DNA from: Burkholderiales bacterium
GTDB lineage: Bacteria; Pseudomonadota; Gammaproteobacteria; Burkholderiales; Burkholderiaceae
Direction of reading: 5' to 3'
Length of the DNA stretch: 64,000 nucleotides
Assembly (NCBI GenBank): GCA_021287185.1
Contig: JAJTAZ010000002.1
Coordinates: 43,719-107,718 of the forward strand
Positions within the stretch are counted from its first letter, which is position 1. The number at the start of each line of letters is the position of its first letter. The notes under the pieces were generated by a model that saw only the letters and a program-made list of their open reading frames with translations, had not been told where the DNA came from and ran no database searches. Shown piece after piece: positions 36,906-47,077 of the stretch. Both the position numbers and the translations under genes were made by a program.

Positions 36906-39900
36906 TTATGCCCACGTCACTTTGCGCACCGCGGGCATTTGTTTGAGTTGCGCGACCAATTCATCGGTGGGAATGACTTGCCAGTCCATGCCCAATTTGA
37001 TTTCCGCACGTGCACCTTGAATCTGCACACGCACGGTCACAGCCAAACCTTCGCTGTCCAAATGCGGTTGCAAGCAATTTTTCAGTGCGCGCACATCCAA
37101 CGCGTTGGTGCGTACATCCAAATCAATCAGCAAAGTATGCGCATTGCTGACACGCGCATGGATTAAGTCCATCACCCGTTTGCAATTGATGCGTAAATTG
37201 TCACCGCCTGCGTAGCGGTCGGGCTGAACACTCACTTGCATAAACACCAATTGCTCTTCTTTGATAAAGCGCCCATATCGCTCGGCTTCCTCAGCAAAAA
37301 TCATCAGTTCCAAACGCGCCGATTTATCGTCCAAAGTAATGAACATGCGTTTGCCACGCTCGGTGATTTGCGTGCGCACCGAGGTGATGATGCCTGTAAT
37401 GGTCACCAAATCGGATTTCGGGTGCAAACTTGCCAGTTTGGTCGGCGCGATTTTGCGCGCTTCTGCTTCATACTCGTCAAACAAATGACCTGAAAGATAA
37501 AAACCCAAGGCGATTTTTTCTTGCGCGAGTTTTTCACGCAGCGTCCACATCGGTACGTTCTCTAACTCAGCTTGCCACTGCTCGCCCATGGTTTCTTCGG
37601 CATCAAACAAATTGTTTTGATGCGCATGTTCCGCCGCATGATTGGCCGCCTGTAAAGCAACATCAACGCTGGCAAGCAGACTGGCGCGGTTCGGATGCAA
37701 GTGATCAAACGCGCCTGATTTAATCAGCGATTCAACCGTGCGACGATTGACATGCGCTTTGTCCACGCGCATGACAAAATCAAAAAAACTCGTGAACGCG
37801 CCGCCGCGTGCACGTTCGCTGGTGATGGCATCGATGGCGGATTGCCCTGTGCCTTTGACCGCGCCCAAGCCATACCGTATGGTGGTCGCATCAATTGGCT
37901 CAAAATAATAGTTCGATGAATTGATGTCAGGCGGCAAGATGCTCAAGCCATTTTCTTCCACACAGTCTTGGTACAAGGTCTGCACTTTGTCGGTGTAATC
38001 CATGTCCAACGACAAGGTCGCCGCCATGAATTCAGCAGGATAGTAGCGTTTGAACCATGCGGTATGGTAGGCAATCAGTGCGTAGGCGGCCGAGTGGGAT
38101 TTATTGAAACCATAGTCGGCAAATTTCTCCATCAAATTAAATAATGTGGTTGCCAATTCCTCGCTCACACCATTTAATTCTTGGGCACCTTTGACAAATA
38201 CCGCACGCTGCTTGGCCATTTCATTGGCGTCTTTCTTACCCATCGCGCGGCGCAATAAATCCGCCGAACCCAATGAGTAACCCGCAAGAATCTGCGCCAC
38301 CAACATCACCTGCTCTTGATAGACCATCACCCCAAAGGTGGATTCGAGCACGGGTTTAAGCTTCGGGTGAAAATACCACGCATCCTCGCCTTTGCCTTTA
38401 ATTTTTTGTTGGTTCTTGCGTTGGATAAAGTCGTCCACCATCCCAGAACCCAAAGGCCCTGGACGATTCAACGCCATCAGTGCAATGATGTCTTCAAAGC
38501 AATCGGGCTTGAGTTTTTTCTCCAACTCCTTTGCGCCACGCGCCTCGGATTGGAATACAGCGGTGGTATTGCCTGTGGTGAAAATATTGAAGACCTCAGG
38601 GTCGTCCAATTTGAGCTGATCCAACTCAAAATCCGCATACTCAGGATGCTGCTGTTTCAAATACATCACCGCACGCTTGAGCACGGTCAAGTTGCGCAAA
38701 CCGAGAAAGTCAAACTTCACCAGACCGATGTCTTCAACGTCTTTTTTATCGTACTGACTGACCACCGAGGTCGTGCCCTGCGCACAATACATCGGGCAAA
38801 AATCGGTGATTTTTCCAGGAGCAATCAATACGCCCCCCGCGTGCATCCCAATATTACGCGTCAATCCTTCAAGTGGCTCAGACAAGCGGATGATTTCTTG
38901 TGCTTCTTCTTCATTCTCAAAGCGTTCTTTGAATGCTGGCTCGTCTTTGAGTGTGCGCGCCAGCGTCCACGGATCGGTCGGGTCGTGCGGAATGAGTTTG
39001 GACAGACCATCACAATAGTTGTACGGCATGTCCAAAATTCGTCCCACGTCGCGCACCACGGCTTTTGCGCCAAAGGTACCGAAGGTCGCAATTTGCGACA
39101 CCGACGCCACGCCGTATTTGCGCTTGACGTACTCAATCACTTCATCGCGTCCGTCCTGACAAAAGTCAATATCAAAGTCAGGCATGGAGACGCGCTCGGG
39201 ATTCAAAAATCGCTCAAACAGCAACGCGTACTCGAGTGGATCCAAATCGGTAATCAACAAAGCGTAGGCCACGAGCGAACCCGCACCCGAACCACGCCCA
39301 GGCCCAACGGGCACATCGTTGTCTTTCGCCCACTGGATGAAATCGGCCACGATGAGAAAGTAGCCTGGGAAGCCCATTTGGATAATCGTATCCAATTCGA
39401 TGTTCAAACGTCCGAGGTAACGCGGAGTTTGCTCGGCACGCACCGCTTCATCGGGATAGAGTTTGCGCAAACGCGCTTCTAAACCTTGATGTGAAACCAA
39501 ACGCAAATACTCATCGAGCGATTCGCCATTGGGCGTTGGGAAGTCGGGCAACAAGGGTTTACCCAAAACCAATTCCAAATTGCACTGCTGCGCAATCGCA
39601 ATCGTGTTGCTCAAAGCACTGGGCAAGTCCGAAAAACGCGCGCACATCTGCGCTTGGCTCATCAAATACTGACATTCGCCAAACGCCGACTGACGGCGCG
39701 GATTGACCAAAATATCGCCCTGCGCAATGCACACCCGTGCCTCATGCGCACGATGGTCTTCGGGGTTTAAAAATTGAATCGCGTGCGTCGCCACCAAAGG
39801 CGTTTGGGTTTTGCTCGCCAATTGCGCTGCTAGCAAAGTTTGCTGTTCAGACGCTGACGTATCAATTCGTTGTACTTCTAAATAAAATCGTCCGCTAAAT

Positions 39901-40385
39901 GCTTTTTTCCATCGTGCCAAAGACTGCTCGGCCGCCAGTATTTTGTCTTTGAGCAAAAGTTGACCCACTTCACCGTCTTGCGCGCCCGAGAGCGCAATCA
40001 ACCCGGTGTTGTCTTCATTGAGCAACCACTCGGCGGCGATTTGCGCGTGGTGAGATTGGTTATTCACCACGTATGCGCGCGTAATCAAATCACACAAGCG
40101 CAGATAGCCTGACTTGTTTTGAATCAAGAGCAACAAGCGAAACGGTGATTTTTCATCATCGGGGTTAATCACCTGAACATCCGCGCCCAAAATCGGTTTG
40201 ATGCCTTTGTCACGTGCTTTTTTATAAAACTTAACCAAGCCAAAGGTGTTCATCAAATCGGTCATTGCCAACGCACCCTGCGCATCGTCATGCGCTTTGG
40301 CGACTGCATCGCCCACGCGAATAATGCCATCCGTGATGGAAAATTCGGTGTGCATGCGCAGATGGACAAATTGCGGTTGGGGCAT
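36906..40385 (-). CDS. dnaE: DNA polymerase III subunit alpha
   Basis: Catalytic subunit of the replicative polymerase. 1159 residues from the ATG at 40385, almost the same as E. coli; a TTG start at 40430 would add 15 residues with no family support. N-terminal PHP domain FVHLRMHTEFSITDGIIRV, catalytic aspartates in PDFDIDFCQDGRDEV, and the helix-hairpin and OB-fold regions near the end. The long plus-strand frame at 38316-39482 is antisense shadow. Divergent from gluQ across a 109-base region with a perfect palindrome. Confidence 0.97.
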   Translation of the reverse strand: MPQPQFVHLRMHTEFSITDGIIRVGDAVAKAHDDAQGALAMTDLMNTFGLVKFYKKARDKGIKPILGADVQVINPDDEKSPFRLLLLIQNKSGYLRLCDLITRAYVVNNQSHHAQIAAEWLLNEDNTGLIALSGAQDGEVGQLLLKDKILAAEQSLARWKKAFSGRFYLEVQRIDTSASEQQTLLAAQLASKTQTPLVATHAIQFLNPEDHRAHEARVCIAQGDILVNPRRQSAFGECQYLMSQAQMCARFSDLPSALSNTIAIAQQCNLELVLGKPLLPDFPTPNGESLDEYLRLVSHQGLEARLRKLYPDEAVRAEQTPRYLGRLNIELDTIIQMGFPGYFLIVADFIQWAKDNDVPVGPGRGSGAGSLVAYALLITDLDPLEYALLFERFLNPERVSMPDFDIDFCQDGRDEVIEYVKRKYGVASVSQIATFGTFGAKAVVRDVGRILDMPYNYCDGLSKLIPHDPTDPWTLARTLKDEPAFKERFENEEEAQEIIRLSEPLEGLTRNIGMHAGGVLIAPGKITDFCPMYCAQGTTSVVSQYDKKDVEDIGLVKFDFLGLRNLTVLKRAVMYLKQQHPEYADFELDQLKLDDPEVFNIFTTGNTTAVFQSEARGAKELEKKLKPDCFEDIIALMALNRPGPLGSGMVDDFIQRKNQQKIKGKGEDAWYFHPKLKPVLESTFGVMVYQEQVMLVAQILAGYSLGSADLLRRAMGKKDANEMAKQRAVFVKGAQELNGVSEELATTLFNLMEKFADYGFNKSHSAAYALIAYHTAWFKRYYPAEFMAATLSLDMDYTDKVQTLYQDCVEENGLSILPPDINSSNYYFEPIDATTIRYGLGAVKGTGQSAIDAITSERARGGAFTSFFDFVMRVDKAHVNRRTVESLIKSGAFDHLHPNRASLLASVDVALQAANHAAEHAHQNNLFDAEETMGEQWQAELENVPMWTLREKLAQEKIALGFYLSGHLFDEYEAEARKIAPTKLASLHPKSDLVTITGIITSVRTQITERGKRMFITLDDKSARLELMIFAEEAERYGRFIKEEQLVFMQVSVQPDRYAGGDNLRINCKRVMDLIHARVSNAHTLLIDLDVRTNALDVRALKNCLQPHLDSEGLAVTVRVQIQGARAEIKLGMDWQVIPTDELVAQLKQMPAVRKVTWA

Positions 40386-40431
40386 GGTGAGGGGATTGAA
40401 CTTTGTGAGAAAATGAAAATTTGGAAACAAT

Positions 40432-40449
40432 CGCTATTGTACAATAGCG
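40432..40449. promoter_or_regulatory. 18-base perfect palindrome between dnaE and gluQ
   Basis: CGCTATTGTACAATAGCG is fully self-complementary and contains TACAAT on both strands, so it could overlap -10 boxes for both divergent genes. On the minus strand TTGACT lies upstream at a spacing near 15-16 to TATTGT. It may also be an operator for a dimeric regulator. Confidence 0.4.
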
Positions 40450-40494
40450 CAGGTCTGCTCCAGTCAAAACCAGCGACATAAAAACACTTAAATT

Positions 40495-41406
40495 GTGAAT
40501 ACGCACCATGTACCCTCTTTGCCCGAACGCATCCAGCCCAACACTTGGCTGGCGCACACTTGGGTACACGCGCAAACATTCAAGCTCAACCAAAACCCAA
40601 CGTATGTTGGGCGTTTCGCACCCTCGCCTTCGGGCAAACTGCATCAAGGCTCGCTCATCACCGCATTGGCATCATATCTGCACGCGCATTGGCATGGCGG
40701 TGTGTGGCGGGTGCGCGTGGAAGATGTCGATACTTCACGTTGCACACAGGCGATGGGCGAGCATCAATTGAGGACTTTGCGAACTTTGGGTTTTCAATTC
40801 GATGAACCTGTGCTGTGGCAAACCGAACGTTTTTCGGCGTATCGCGCTGAGTTTGAACGCCTGCGTGCGCAGCACCAAGTCTATCCTTGCACCTGCACAC
40901 GCAGCCAAATGGCACAAAATCCCAGCGCACACCACTGCGCGCTGGGTATTGATGAGGGCACAACCATACGCACATGGCGTTTTCGAGCAGACCATCAGGT
41001 GGTTACTTGGATGGATGAAGCGGGGCACAGCCACACGCAAACTGTCGATGATTTTGTGGTCAAACGCGGTGCACATTTAAGTGATGAATGGGCATACGCA
41101 CTGGCCGTGGTGGTTGATGATGCCCATCAAGGCATCACCCACGTGGTGCGCGGTGAGGACATCCGCGCGAGCACCGCGCGACAAATTGCCTTGCAAAAAG
41201 CCCTCGATTATCCCACACCGCAGTACAACCATGTACCACTGTTGCGCAACGCCGCAGGCGAGAAACTCTCAAAAAGCGAGCAAGCACCTGAGTTAGACAC
41301 GCTTAATCCTGTGGATACGCTGCTGCATGCTTGGCGGTTTTTGGGTGGTCATGATTTTGAATGCGCGGATGTGACTGAATTTTGGAAAACCGTGAAAACA
41401 CTTTAA
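40495..41406 (+). CDS. gluQ: Glutamyl-Q tRNA(Asp) synthetase
   Basis: Shortened glutamyl-tRNA synthetase paralogue (YadB) that adds glutamate to queuosine in tRNA-Asp. Catalytic core YVGRFAPSPSGKLHQGSLIT, VRVEDVDTSR, zinc ligands in YPCTCTRSQ ... HHCALG, and EKLSKSEQAPEL as the second class I motif. No anticodon-binding domain, as expected. The frame opens at a GTG (40495), giving about 35 residues before the core that other members lack; no ATG is available nearer, and no ribosome site is obvious, so the true start is uncertain. Confidence 0.92.
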   Translation: MNTHHVPSLPERIQPNTWLAHTWVHAQTFKLNQNPTYVGRFAPSPSGKLHQGSLITALASYLHAHWHGGVWRVRVEDVDTSRCTQAMGEHQLRTLRTLGFQFDEPVLWQTERFSAYRAEFERLRAQHQVYPCTCTRSQMAQNPSAHHCALGIDEGTTIRTWRFRADHQVVTWMDEAGHSHTQTVDDFVVKRGAHLSDEWAYALAVVVDDAHQGITHVVRGEDIRASTARQIALQKALDYPTPQYNHVPLLRNAAGEKLSKSEQAPELDTLNPVDTLLHAWRFLGGHDFECADVTEFWKTVKTL

Positions 41407-41408
41407 AT

Positions 41409-42566
41409 TCACGCAACCAAGGCTTTCAACACATCGGCATAAATCGCCGCCAAAGGCTCAATCGTTGCGACTTCAATGCATTCATCAATCTGATGAATGG
41501 TGCGTCCCAAAGGCCCGAACTCAATCACTTGCGGACAAATCGTGGCGATAAAGCGTCCATCCGAAGTGCCGCCGCTGGTGGATAACTTAGGGGTCAAGCC
41601 CGTGTGTGTTCGCACCGCAGCATCAATCGCGTTGGACAATTCCCCCTCTGGGGTAAGGAAAGGATGTCCACCGATGACCCAATCCAAACGATAGTCCAAA
41701 CCATGACGGTCTAAAATGGCATGCACGCGTTGTTGCAAACCCTCTGCTGTGCTGGCGGTCGAGAAGCGAAAGTTAAAATCCACCACGCATTCACCAGGGA
41801 TGATGTTGCTCGCGCCCGTGCCGCTGTGGATGTTCGACACTTGCCACGATGTCGGTGGAAAGTAGTCGTTGCCCGCATCCCATTCAGTTTGCGTCAATTC
41901 AGTCAAAGCAGGAGCAAACAGATGAATTGGGTTTTTCGCACGGGTCGGATAGGCAATGTGCCCTTGTTTGCCAATGATGGTGAGCTTGCCGCTCATCGTG
42001 CCACGCCGACCATTTTTCATCATGTCACCAAAGGCTTCTAAACCCGTTGGCTCGCCCACAATGCACCAATCCAACTTTTGACCGCGTTGTTTGAGCCACT
42101 CGACTACTTTCACTGTGCCGTCGTTGGCAGGGCCTTCTTCGTCACTGGTAATCAACAGGGCAATGTTATGCTGTGGGTTCGGATGCGCCGCGAGGAATTG
42201 CTCAATGCTGGTGACAAAGGCGGCAATCGAGGTTTTCATGTCCGCCGCGCCACGCGCATACAACACACCATCGCGCACCGTTGGGGTGAACGGGTCGGAC
42301 GACCACTGTTCAATCGGCCCAGTTGGCACGACATCGGTATGACCTGCAAAGACAAAGGTTTTTGCGCTGGACGATGCACCCTTACTCCCTTTACGAATCG
42401 CCCACAAATTGGTCACGCGAAAATCATCAGGCCCGCTGATGATGTCGGTGCACTCAAAGCCCAAAGGCTCAAGGCGCGATTTGAGCAGGGCTTGACAGCC
42501 CGCGTCATCGGGGGTATCTGAGCGCAGTTTGAGCAGTTCGCAAGTGAGATCAAAAGTTGGGTTCAT
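41409..42566 (-). CDS. dapE: Succinyl-diaminopimelate desuccinylase
   Basis: Zinc peptidase of the M20 family that removes succinate in the lysine and diaminopimelate pathway, needed for peptidoglycan. 385 residues. Metal and catalytic blocks: [27 protein letters not shown], and the later [20 protein letters not shown]. Last gene of a four-gene operon with dapD, a lipoprotein and yffB; starts 17 bases after yffB. Convergent with gluQ, with only 2 bases between the stops. Confidence 0.96.
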   Translation of the reverse strand: MNPTFDLTCELLKLRSDTPDDAGCQALLKSRLEPLGFECTDIISGPDDFRVTNLWAIRKGSKGASSSAKTFVFAGHTDVVPTGPIEQWSSDPFTPTVRDGVLYARGAADMKTSIAAFVTSIEQFLAAHPNPQHNIALLITSDEEGPANDGTVKVVEWLKQRGQKLDWCIVGEPTGLEAFGDMMKNGRRGTMSGKLTIIGKQGHIAYPTRAKNPIHLFAPALTELTQTEWDAGNDYFPPTSWQVSNIHSGTGASNIIPGECVVDFNFRFSTASTAEGLQQRVHAILDRHGLDYRLDWVIGGHPFLTPEGELSNAIDAAVRTHTGLTPKLSTSGGTSDGRFIATICPQVIEFGPLGRTIHQIDECIEVATIEPLAAIYADVLKALVA

Positions 42567-42583
42567 TATTTATTCTTTAAAAA

Positions 42584-42931
42584 TCAAAGTATTATTGACT
42601 GTAAGCGCGTCTCATCATGCCCCACGAAAATCTGTACGCCATACACCACCACAGGTCGCTTAATTACACTGGTTTTGCTCATCATCAACTCTATTGCAGT
42701 CTCAGGCGCGTCCGCCATGACTTTTTCTGCGCCACTCAATCCGCGCCAAGTCGTGCCTTTTTTATTGATGAGCACGTCCAATGGCATGGTTTTTAACCAT
42801 TTTTTCAAGGTCACCGCATCGATGCCTGATTTTTTAAAATCATGAAATTGATAAGCGATGCCACGCGCTTCGAGCCAAGCACGGGTTTTTTTGACCGAGT
42901 TGCAATTGGGGATGCCGTACAGTTCAATCAT
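42584..42931 (-). CDS. ArsC/Spx-family reductase-like protein (YffB type)
   Basis: 115 residues with a thioredoxin-like fold of the ArsC family: MIELYGIPNCNSVKKTRAWLEARG, where the nucleophile position is Cys10, then WRGLSGAEK and IKRPVVVYG. Such genes (yffB in E. coli) sit next to dapE in many proteobacteria, as here. No arsenate resistance genes are nearby. Its reaction is not established; a glutathione-dependent thiol reductase is the family guess. Confidence 0.87.
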   Translation of the reverse strand: MIELYGIPNCNSVKKTRAWLEARGIAYQFHDFKKSGIDAVTLKKWLKTMPLDVLINKKGTTWRGLSGAEKVMADAPETAIELMMSKTSVIKRPVVVYGVQIFVGHDETRLQSIIL

Positions 42932-42984
42932 GTCGTGTATTTAAGAGGGTTGATTTAAAGTCGCGCGCTGGCAAGTCGATTTTG

Positions 42985-43647
42985 CTACATATTCTTCATT
43001 GGCTTTTTGTTTATTTTTTTACATTGGGTAACAGAGATTTTTGTCAACTCTTTGGTTGCGACCCCGCTATCCTTGTAAATCAATTCATTTTCATTTAGTG
43101 CTTCAACATGGAAAATAATTAATGTTTGAATCCCCTTATTAAAAATGATGGTTTGATTGTCTTTTAACTCATCCAAATACTGCGTTTTTAATTCTTGTCC
43201 AATTTGATTTGAACTGGCTTCAACAACCCTTCCATCAAGTGACACATAACTGGTTACGATATCAAATCTATCATTAATATCAAAAACAGAGTATGAAAGT
43301 TCTTGATGTCTCTCAAACTTTATATAACCCATCTGATTTGAAAGGTGATTTTTGACAGTATAACTACCTGACTCAGTTGATTTCCAACGATGGTCAATTT
43401 GGTTAATTGAATCAGACTCAATTGTGATTGAAATATCTGGTCTTTCAATTTTCATAATGGTGTGACAATCCCATGTCCCTAAAATTTGTTTGTTATTAGG
43501 AATCACTGCTATCTCACCTCTTCTCAATGCGTTATCCAAAGAGGGTAATACAGAATGTTCTGTGAGCGAGGAAGTATTTGTACAGCCTTGCAAAAGCACC
43601 ACCAGAAAAAGAACAGTCGTCAAATTTTTTATCAGGGTGCTCTTCAT
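42985..43647 (-). CDS. AT-rich lipoprotein of unknown function
   Basis: 220 residues, not recognised. A signal peptide ends in the lipobox LLQGC with the lipidated cysteine at 22, so the product should be membrane-anchored. The body is hydrophilic, with beta-strand-like alternation and one further Cys pair (DCHT; TQCKK). By eye its base use is much richer in A and T than the neighbours. It lies 12 bases after the dapD stop with AAGGG before the ATG, and before yffB, so it interrupts an order (dapD-yffB-dapE) that is otherwise common in related genomes. A late insertion into the operon is inferred. Confidence 0.8.
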   Translation of the reverse strand: MKSTLIKNLTTVLFLVVLLQGCTNTSSLTEHSVLPSLDNALRRGEIAVIPNNKQILGTWDCHTIMKIERPDISITIESDSINQIDHRWKSTESGSYTVKNHLSNQMGYIKFERHQELSYSVFDINDRFDIVTSYVSLDGRVVEASSNQIGQELKTQYLDELKDNQTIIFNKGIQTLIIFHVEALNENELIYKDSGVATKELTKISVTQCKKINKKPMKNM

Positions 43648-43659
43648 TATGTAAAACCC

Positions 43660-44484
43660 TTATTCCCCACGCAACAACTCATTGATACTGGTTTTACTGC
43701 GCGTTTGTGCATCGACTTTTTTCACAATCACTGCACAGTACAAACTGTATTTGCCATCCGCACTGGGCAGATTACCCGACACCACCACCGAGCCTTCGGG
43801 AATGCGACCGTAAGTGACTTCACCCGTGGCGCGGTCATAAATTTTGGTCGATTGGCCAATATACACGCCCATACTAATCACGCAGTTGTCCTCGACAATC
43901 ACACCCTCAACCACTTCTGAGCGCGCACCGATAAAGCAATTATCACCAATGATGGTCGGGTTGGCTTGCATCGGTTCGAGCACACCACCAATGCCGACAC
44001 CACCCGATAAATGCACGTTTTTACCAATTTGCGCGCATGAGCCGACCGTTGCCCATGTGTCCACCATCGTACCCTCATCGACATACGCGCCAATGTTGAC
44101 ATACGAAGGCATGAGCACGACGTTTTTTGCAATATACGCACCGCGACGCACCACGGCAGGCGGTACAACACGAAAGCCACCTGCGGCAAAATCCGCTTCG
44201 CTGTAGTTTGCAAACTTGCTCGGTACTTTGTCATAAAACTGGGTGAAACCGCCTGCGGGCATGACCGCGTTGTCCTCCAAACGGAAGGACAACAAGACTG
44301 CTTTTTTCACCCATTGATTGACCTGCCACTGCCCATCGATTTTCTCTGCCACGCGCAACGTGCCTGCATCGAGTTGCGCCAATACGTGCGCCACTGCTTC
44401 GCGCACTTCGGCAGGCGCGGATTTTGGGCTAAACTCGGTGCGTTGTTCCCAAGCGTTGTCAATCAGGGTTTGTAATGCGTTCAT
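43660..44484 (-). CDS. dapD: 2,3,4,5-tetrahydropyridine-2,6-dicarboxylate N-succinyltransferase
   Basis: Succinylates tetrahydrodipicolinate in the lysine and diaminopimelate pathway. 274 residues; left-handed beta-helix of hexapeptide repeats ([26 protein letters not shown]) in the middle. N-terminal part starts [15 protein letters not shown], and [20 protein letters not shown] is a conserved block. First gene of the dapD-lipoprotein-yffB-dapE operon and divergent from glpK. Confidence 0.97.
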   Translation of the reverse strand: MNALQTLIDNAWEQRTEFSPKSAPAEVREAVAHVLAQLDAGTLRVAEKIDGQWQVNQWVKKAVLLSFRLEDNAVMPAGGFTQFYDKVPSKFANYSEADFAAGGFRVVPPAVVRRGAYIAKNVVLMPSYVNIGAYVDEGTMVDTWATVGSCAQIGKNVHLSGGVGIGGVLEPMQANPTIIGDNCFIGARSEVVEGVIVEDNCVISMGVYIGQSTKIYDRATGEVTYGRIPEGSVVVSGNLPSADGKYSLYCAVIVKKVDAQTRSKTSINELLRGE

Positions 44485-44585
44485 GTTTTTTCCTATAAAA
44501 AATCATTAAATATTGAATGCGACATTATAATGGCAAAAACGCAAGACAGCCCTGAATTCTCCATATGGGCAGATAAGGATGTGTT

Positions 44586-46088
44586 ATGAATCGCTACATG
44601 CTATCGCTTGACCAAGGCACGACCAGTTCGCGTGCGATTGTGTTTGACCACGTGGGGCAGATTGTTGGCATGGCTCAACGAGAGTTTGCGCAAATTTACC
44701 CGCAGTCGGGCTGGGTCGAGCACGATGCGCATGAAATTTGGCAGACGCAGTCGGCAGTCGCCTTGGAAGTCTTGCAAACGCTCAATCTATCCGCACAGGA
44801 CATTGCCGCCATCGGCATCACCAATCAACGCGAAACCACAGTGCTGTGGGATAAACACACGGGCAAGGCTCTGTACAACGCAATTGTTTGGCAAGACCGC
44901 CGAACGGCTGCACTGTGTGAATCACTCTCAGAGCAAGGTTATGATGCGCTCATCAATCAAAAGACAGGCTTGCGTTTAGACCCGTATTTTTCTGCGACCA
45001 AACTCAAATGGTTGCTTGACAACGTTGCAGGCGCGCGCGAATTGGCGGCGCAAAATCGCTTGGCGTTTGGCACCATAGACACGTGGCTCATTTGGAATCT
45101 CACGGCGAAAAACGAAGGTGGTGCATTGCACATCACCGATGTGAGCAATGCTTCGCGCACGATGTTGTTCAACATCCGCACACGCCAATGGGATGAGGAG
45201 TTGCTGACGTTGTTCGACATTCCCGCATCGGTATTGCCCGAAGTGCGTGCGTCCTCAGAGGTGTATGGCCATACATCCGAAGTTTTTGACGCGCCGATTG
45301 CGATTGCGGGCATTGCGGGCGACCAACAAGCGGCACTGTTTGGGCAGACCTGTTGGCAAGCAGGCATGGTGAAAAACACCTACGGCACGGGTTGCTTTAT
45401 GCTGATGAACACAGGGGGGTTCGCCGCGCCTTCAACCCACAACCTACTGACCACGATTGCATGGCAAATTGGTGATGAAATCACCTACGCATTGGAAGGC
45501 AGTATTTTTATCGGTGGCGCGGTGGTGCAGTGGTTGCGTGATGAGTTGCACATCATTGACCATTCGCATGAAATCGAGCCTTTGGCAGCCAGCGTTGCCG
45601 ACAGCGGCGGTGTGACCTTTGTTCCTGCGTTTGCGGGATTGGGTGCGCCGCATTGGAATCCGAATGCGCGCGGAGCCATATTTGGCTTGTCACGCGGCTC
45701 AAGCAAAGCGCACTTAGCTCGCGTCGCACTCGATGCAGTGGCGTATCAAACTGCCGATGTGCTGCGCGCCATGAGTGCCGATGCGCGCATGGACATTGCC
45801 ACTCTACGCGTGGATGGCGGGGCTACGGCGAATAATTTGCTCATGCACATCCAAGCCGATGTGTTGGGTGTGGAGGTGGTGCGTCCGAAAATCATTGAGA
45901 CCACTGCGCTCGGCGCGACCTATTTGGCGGGTTTGGCGGTTGGTTATTGGCGCGACCGCGATGAAATTGCGCAATTGTGGCAGGTGGATCAATCGTTTCA
46001 CCGCACTCGCTCCGTCGAGGATTTGACACGCGAAGCCGCTCAATGGCAACGCGCCATACGCGCCAGTTTGGTGTGGGCAAACGAGTAA
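44586..46088 (+). CDS. glpK: Glycerol kinase
   Basis: Phosphorylates glycerol to glycerol-3-phosphate. 500 residues, usual size. FGGY-family start [52 protein letters not shown] and [19 protein letters not shown] are the expected blocks. No glpF, glpD or glpR is adjacent. aqpZ in this window is a water channel, so the glycerol entry route is not visible here. Divergent from dapD. Confidence 0.96.
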   Translation: MNRYMLSLDQGTTSSRAIVFDHVGQIVGMAQREFAQIYPQSGWVEHDAHEIWQTQSAVALEVLQTLNLSAQDIAAIGITNQRETTVLWDKHTGKALYNAIVWQDRRTAALCESLSEQGYDALINQKTGLRLDPYFSATKLKWLLDNVAGARELAAQNRLAFGTIDTWLIWNLTAKNEGGALHITDVSNASRTMLFNIRTRQWDEELLTLFDIPASVLPEVRASSEVYGHTSEVFDAPIAIAGIAGDQQAALFGQTCWQAGMVKNTYGTGCFMLMNTGGFAAPSTHNLLTTIAWQIGDEITYALEGSIFIGGAVVQWLRDELHIIDHSHEIEPLAASVADSGGVTFVPAFAGLGAPHWNPNARGAIFGLSRGSSKAHLARVALDAVAYQTADVLRAMSADARMDIATLRVDGGATANNLLMHIQADVLGVEVVRPKIIETTALGATYLAGLAVGYWRDRDEIAQLWQVDQSFHRTRSVEDLTREAAQWQRAIRASLVWANE

Positions 46089-46165
46089 ACACACATAGCC
46101 TCGATTCGTGCGTTCCCGACACAATGCGGTACAATGCCAGCCATTGCCTGCTTCCAGATAATTTT

Positions 46166-47077
46166 ATGAACAACAGTCTGTCAAACCACTTACCACGAAC
46201 CACCGTGGCGCGCATTGCGCTCATCTACGTCGCCCTGTTTTGGGGAATGTCGTGGTTGGCGTTTCGTTATCTGTACGATTGGGGCATGAGTGGCATGAGC
46301 GTCGGGATTGCGATTAGCATTGCCGCGACTGTGTTTGCATGGGTGTTGGCGCGTAGTCATTTGCGCGCTGAATTAGCGAGTATTTCCAAACCCGCTTTGA
46401 TTTTAATGGCAGTCAGCGCGGCATTCTCAAACCTTGGTTTTACTTGGGGGATGGTGCATGGCGAGGTGATGCGCGTGATGTTGCTGTTTTACCTGATGCC
46501 TGTGTGGACAGGTTTGATGGCGACGTTGATTTTCGGCGAGCGCACCAATTGGGCGGGTTGGCTTGGGATTGCGCTCGGACTGCTCGGCGCGATGGTGATG
46601 CTGTATGACCCCGCAAAAGGTTTGCCGCTGCCTGCCAATGCCGCCGAATGGTCGGGCTTAGGCGCGGGTTTTGCCTCGGCATTGCTCAATGTACAGGTTC
46701 GCCACGTGAGCACCATGCGCTCAGATGTACAGGCATTTGTCTATGGCTTTGGTGCAATTGTGGTCGGTGGCGTTTGGCTACAGTTTGAATCAGGCTCGCA
46801 CCTGCCGCGCTCTGATATGTGGCTACCTGCGGTGGCACTGATTGTGTTGATGGGCGCATTACTGATGCTCAGTTACCGCATGTATCAATTTGGTCTCAAG
46901 TATTTGACCTCGCATCAAGCAGTGGTGATTTTTCCATTTGAGTTGGTCGTTGGCGCAGTTTCATCGGCTTTAATTGCCCACGAAATGATGAGTACGCGGG
47001 CTTGGATAGGCGGATTTTTAATTGCATTCGCGAGTTTTATATCCAGTTGGTGGGGTATGGCGGACGATGCCCATTAA
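46166..47077 (+). CDS. EamA/DMT-family transporter
   Basis: 303 residues with about ten membrane segments in two repeated halves, each an EamA domain. Start MNNSLSNHLPRTTVARIALI chosen at the ATG at 46166; the frame is open upstream but overlaps glpK. Substrate unknown; members export amino acids or other metabolites. Its stop codon overlaps the stop of the convergent CdsA-like gene by 3 bases. No ribosome site is obvious. Confidence 0.83.
   Translation: MNNSLSNHLPRTTVARIALIYVALFWGMSWLAFRYLYDWGMSGMSVGIAISIAATVFAWVLARSHLRAELASISKPALILMAVSAAFSNLGFTWGMVHGEVMRVMLLFYLMPVWTGLMATLIFGERTNWAGWLGIALGLLGAMVMLYDPAKGLPLPANAAEWSGLGAGFASALLNVQVRHVSTMRSDVQAFVYGFGAIVVGGVWLQFESGSHLPRSDMWLPAVALIVLMGALLMLSYRMYQFGLKYLTSHQAVVIFPFELVVGAVSSALIAHEMMSTRAWIGGFLIAFASFISSWWGMADDAH

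Noticed and set aside
38316..39482. 388-codon plus-strand open frame
   Set aside because: Antisense to dnaE; composition is that of a shadow frame and no family is recognised.
44520..44530. TATAAT between dapD and glpK as a promoter
   Set aside because: A perfect -10 hexamer is present, but neither strand has a -35 box at the right distance and the orientation cannot be decided.
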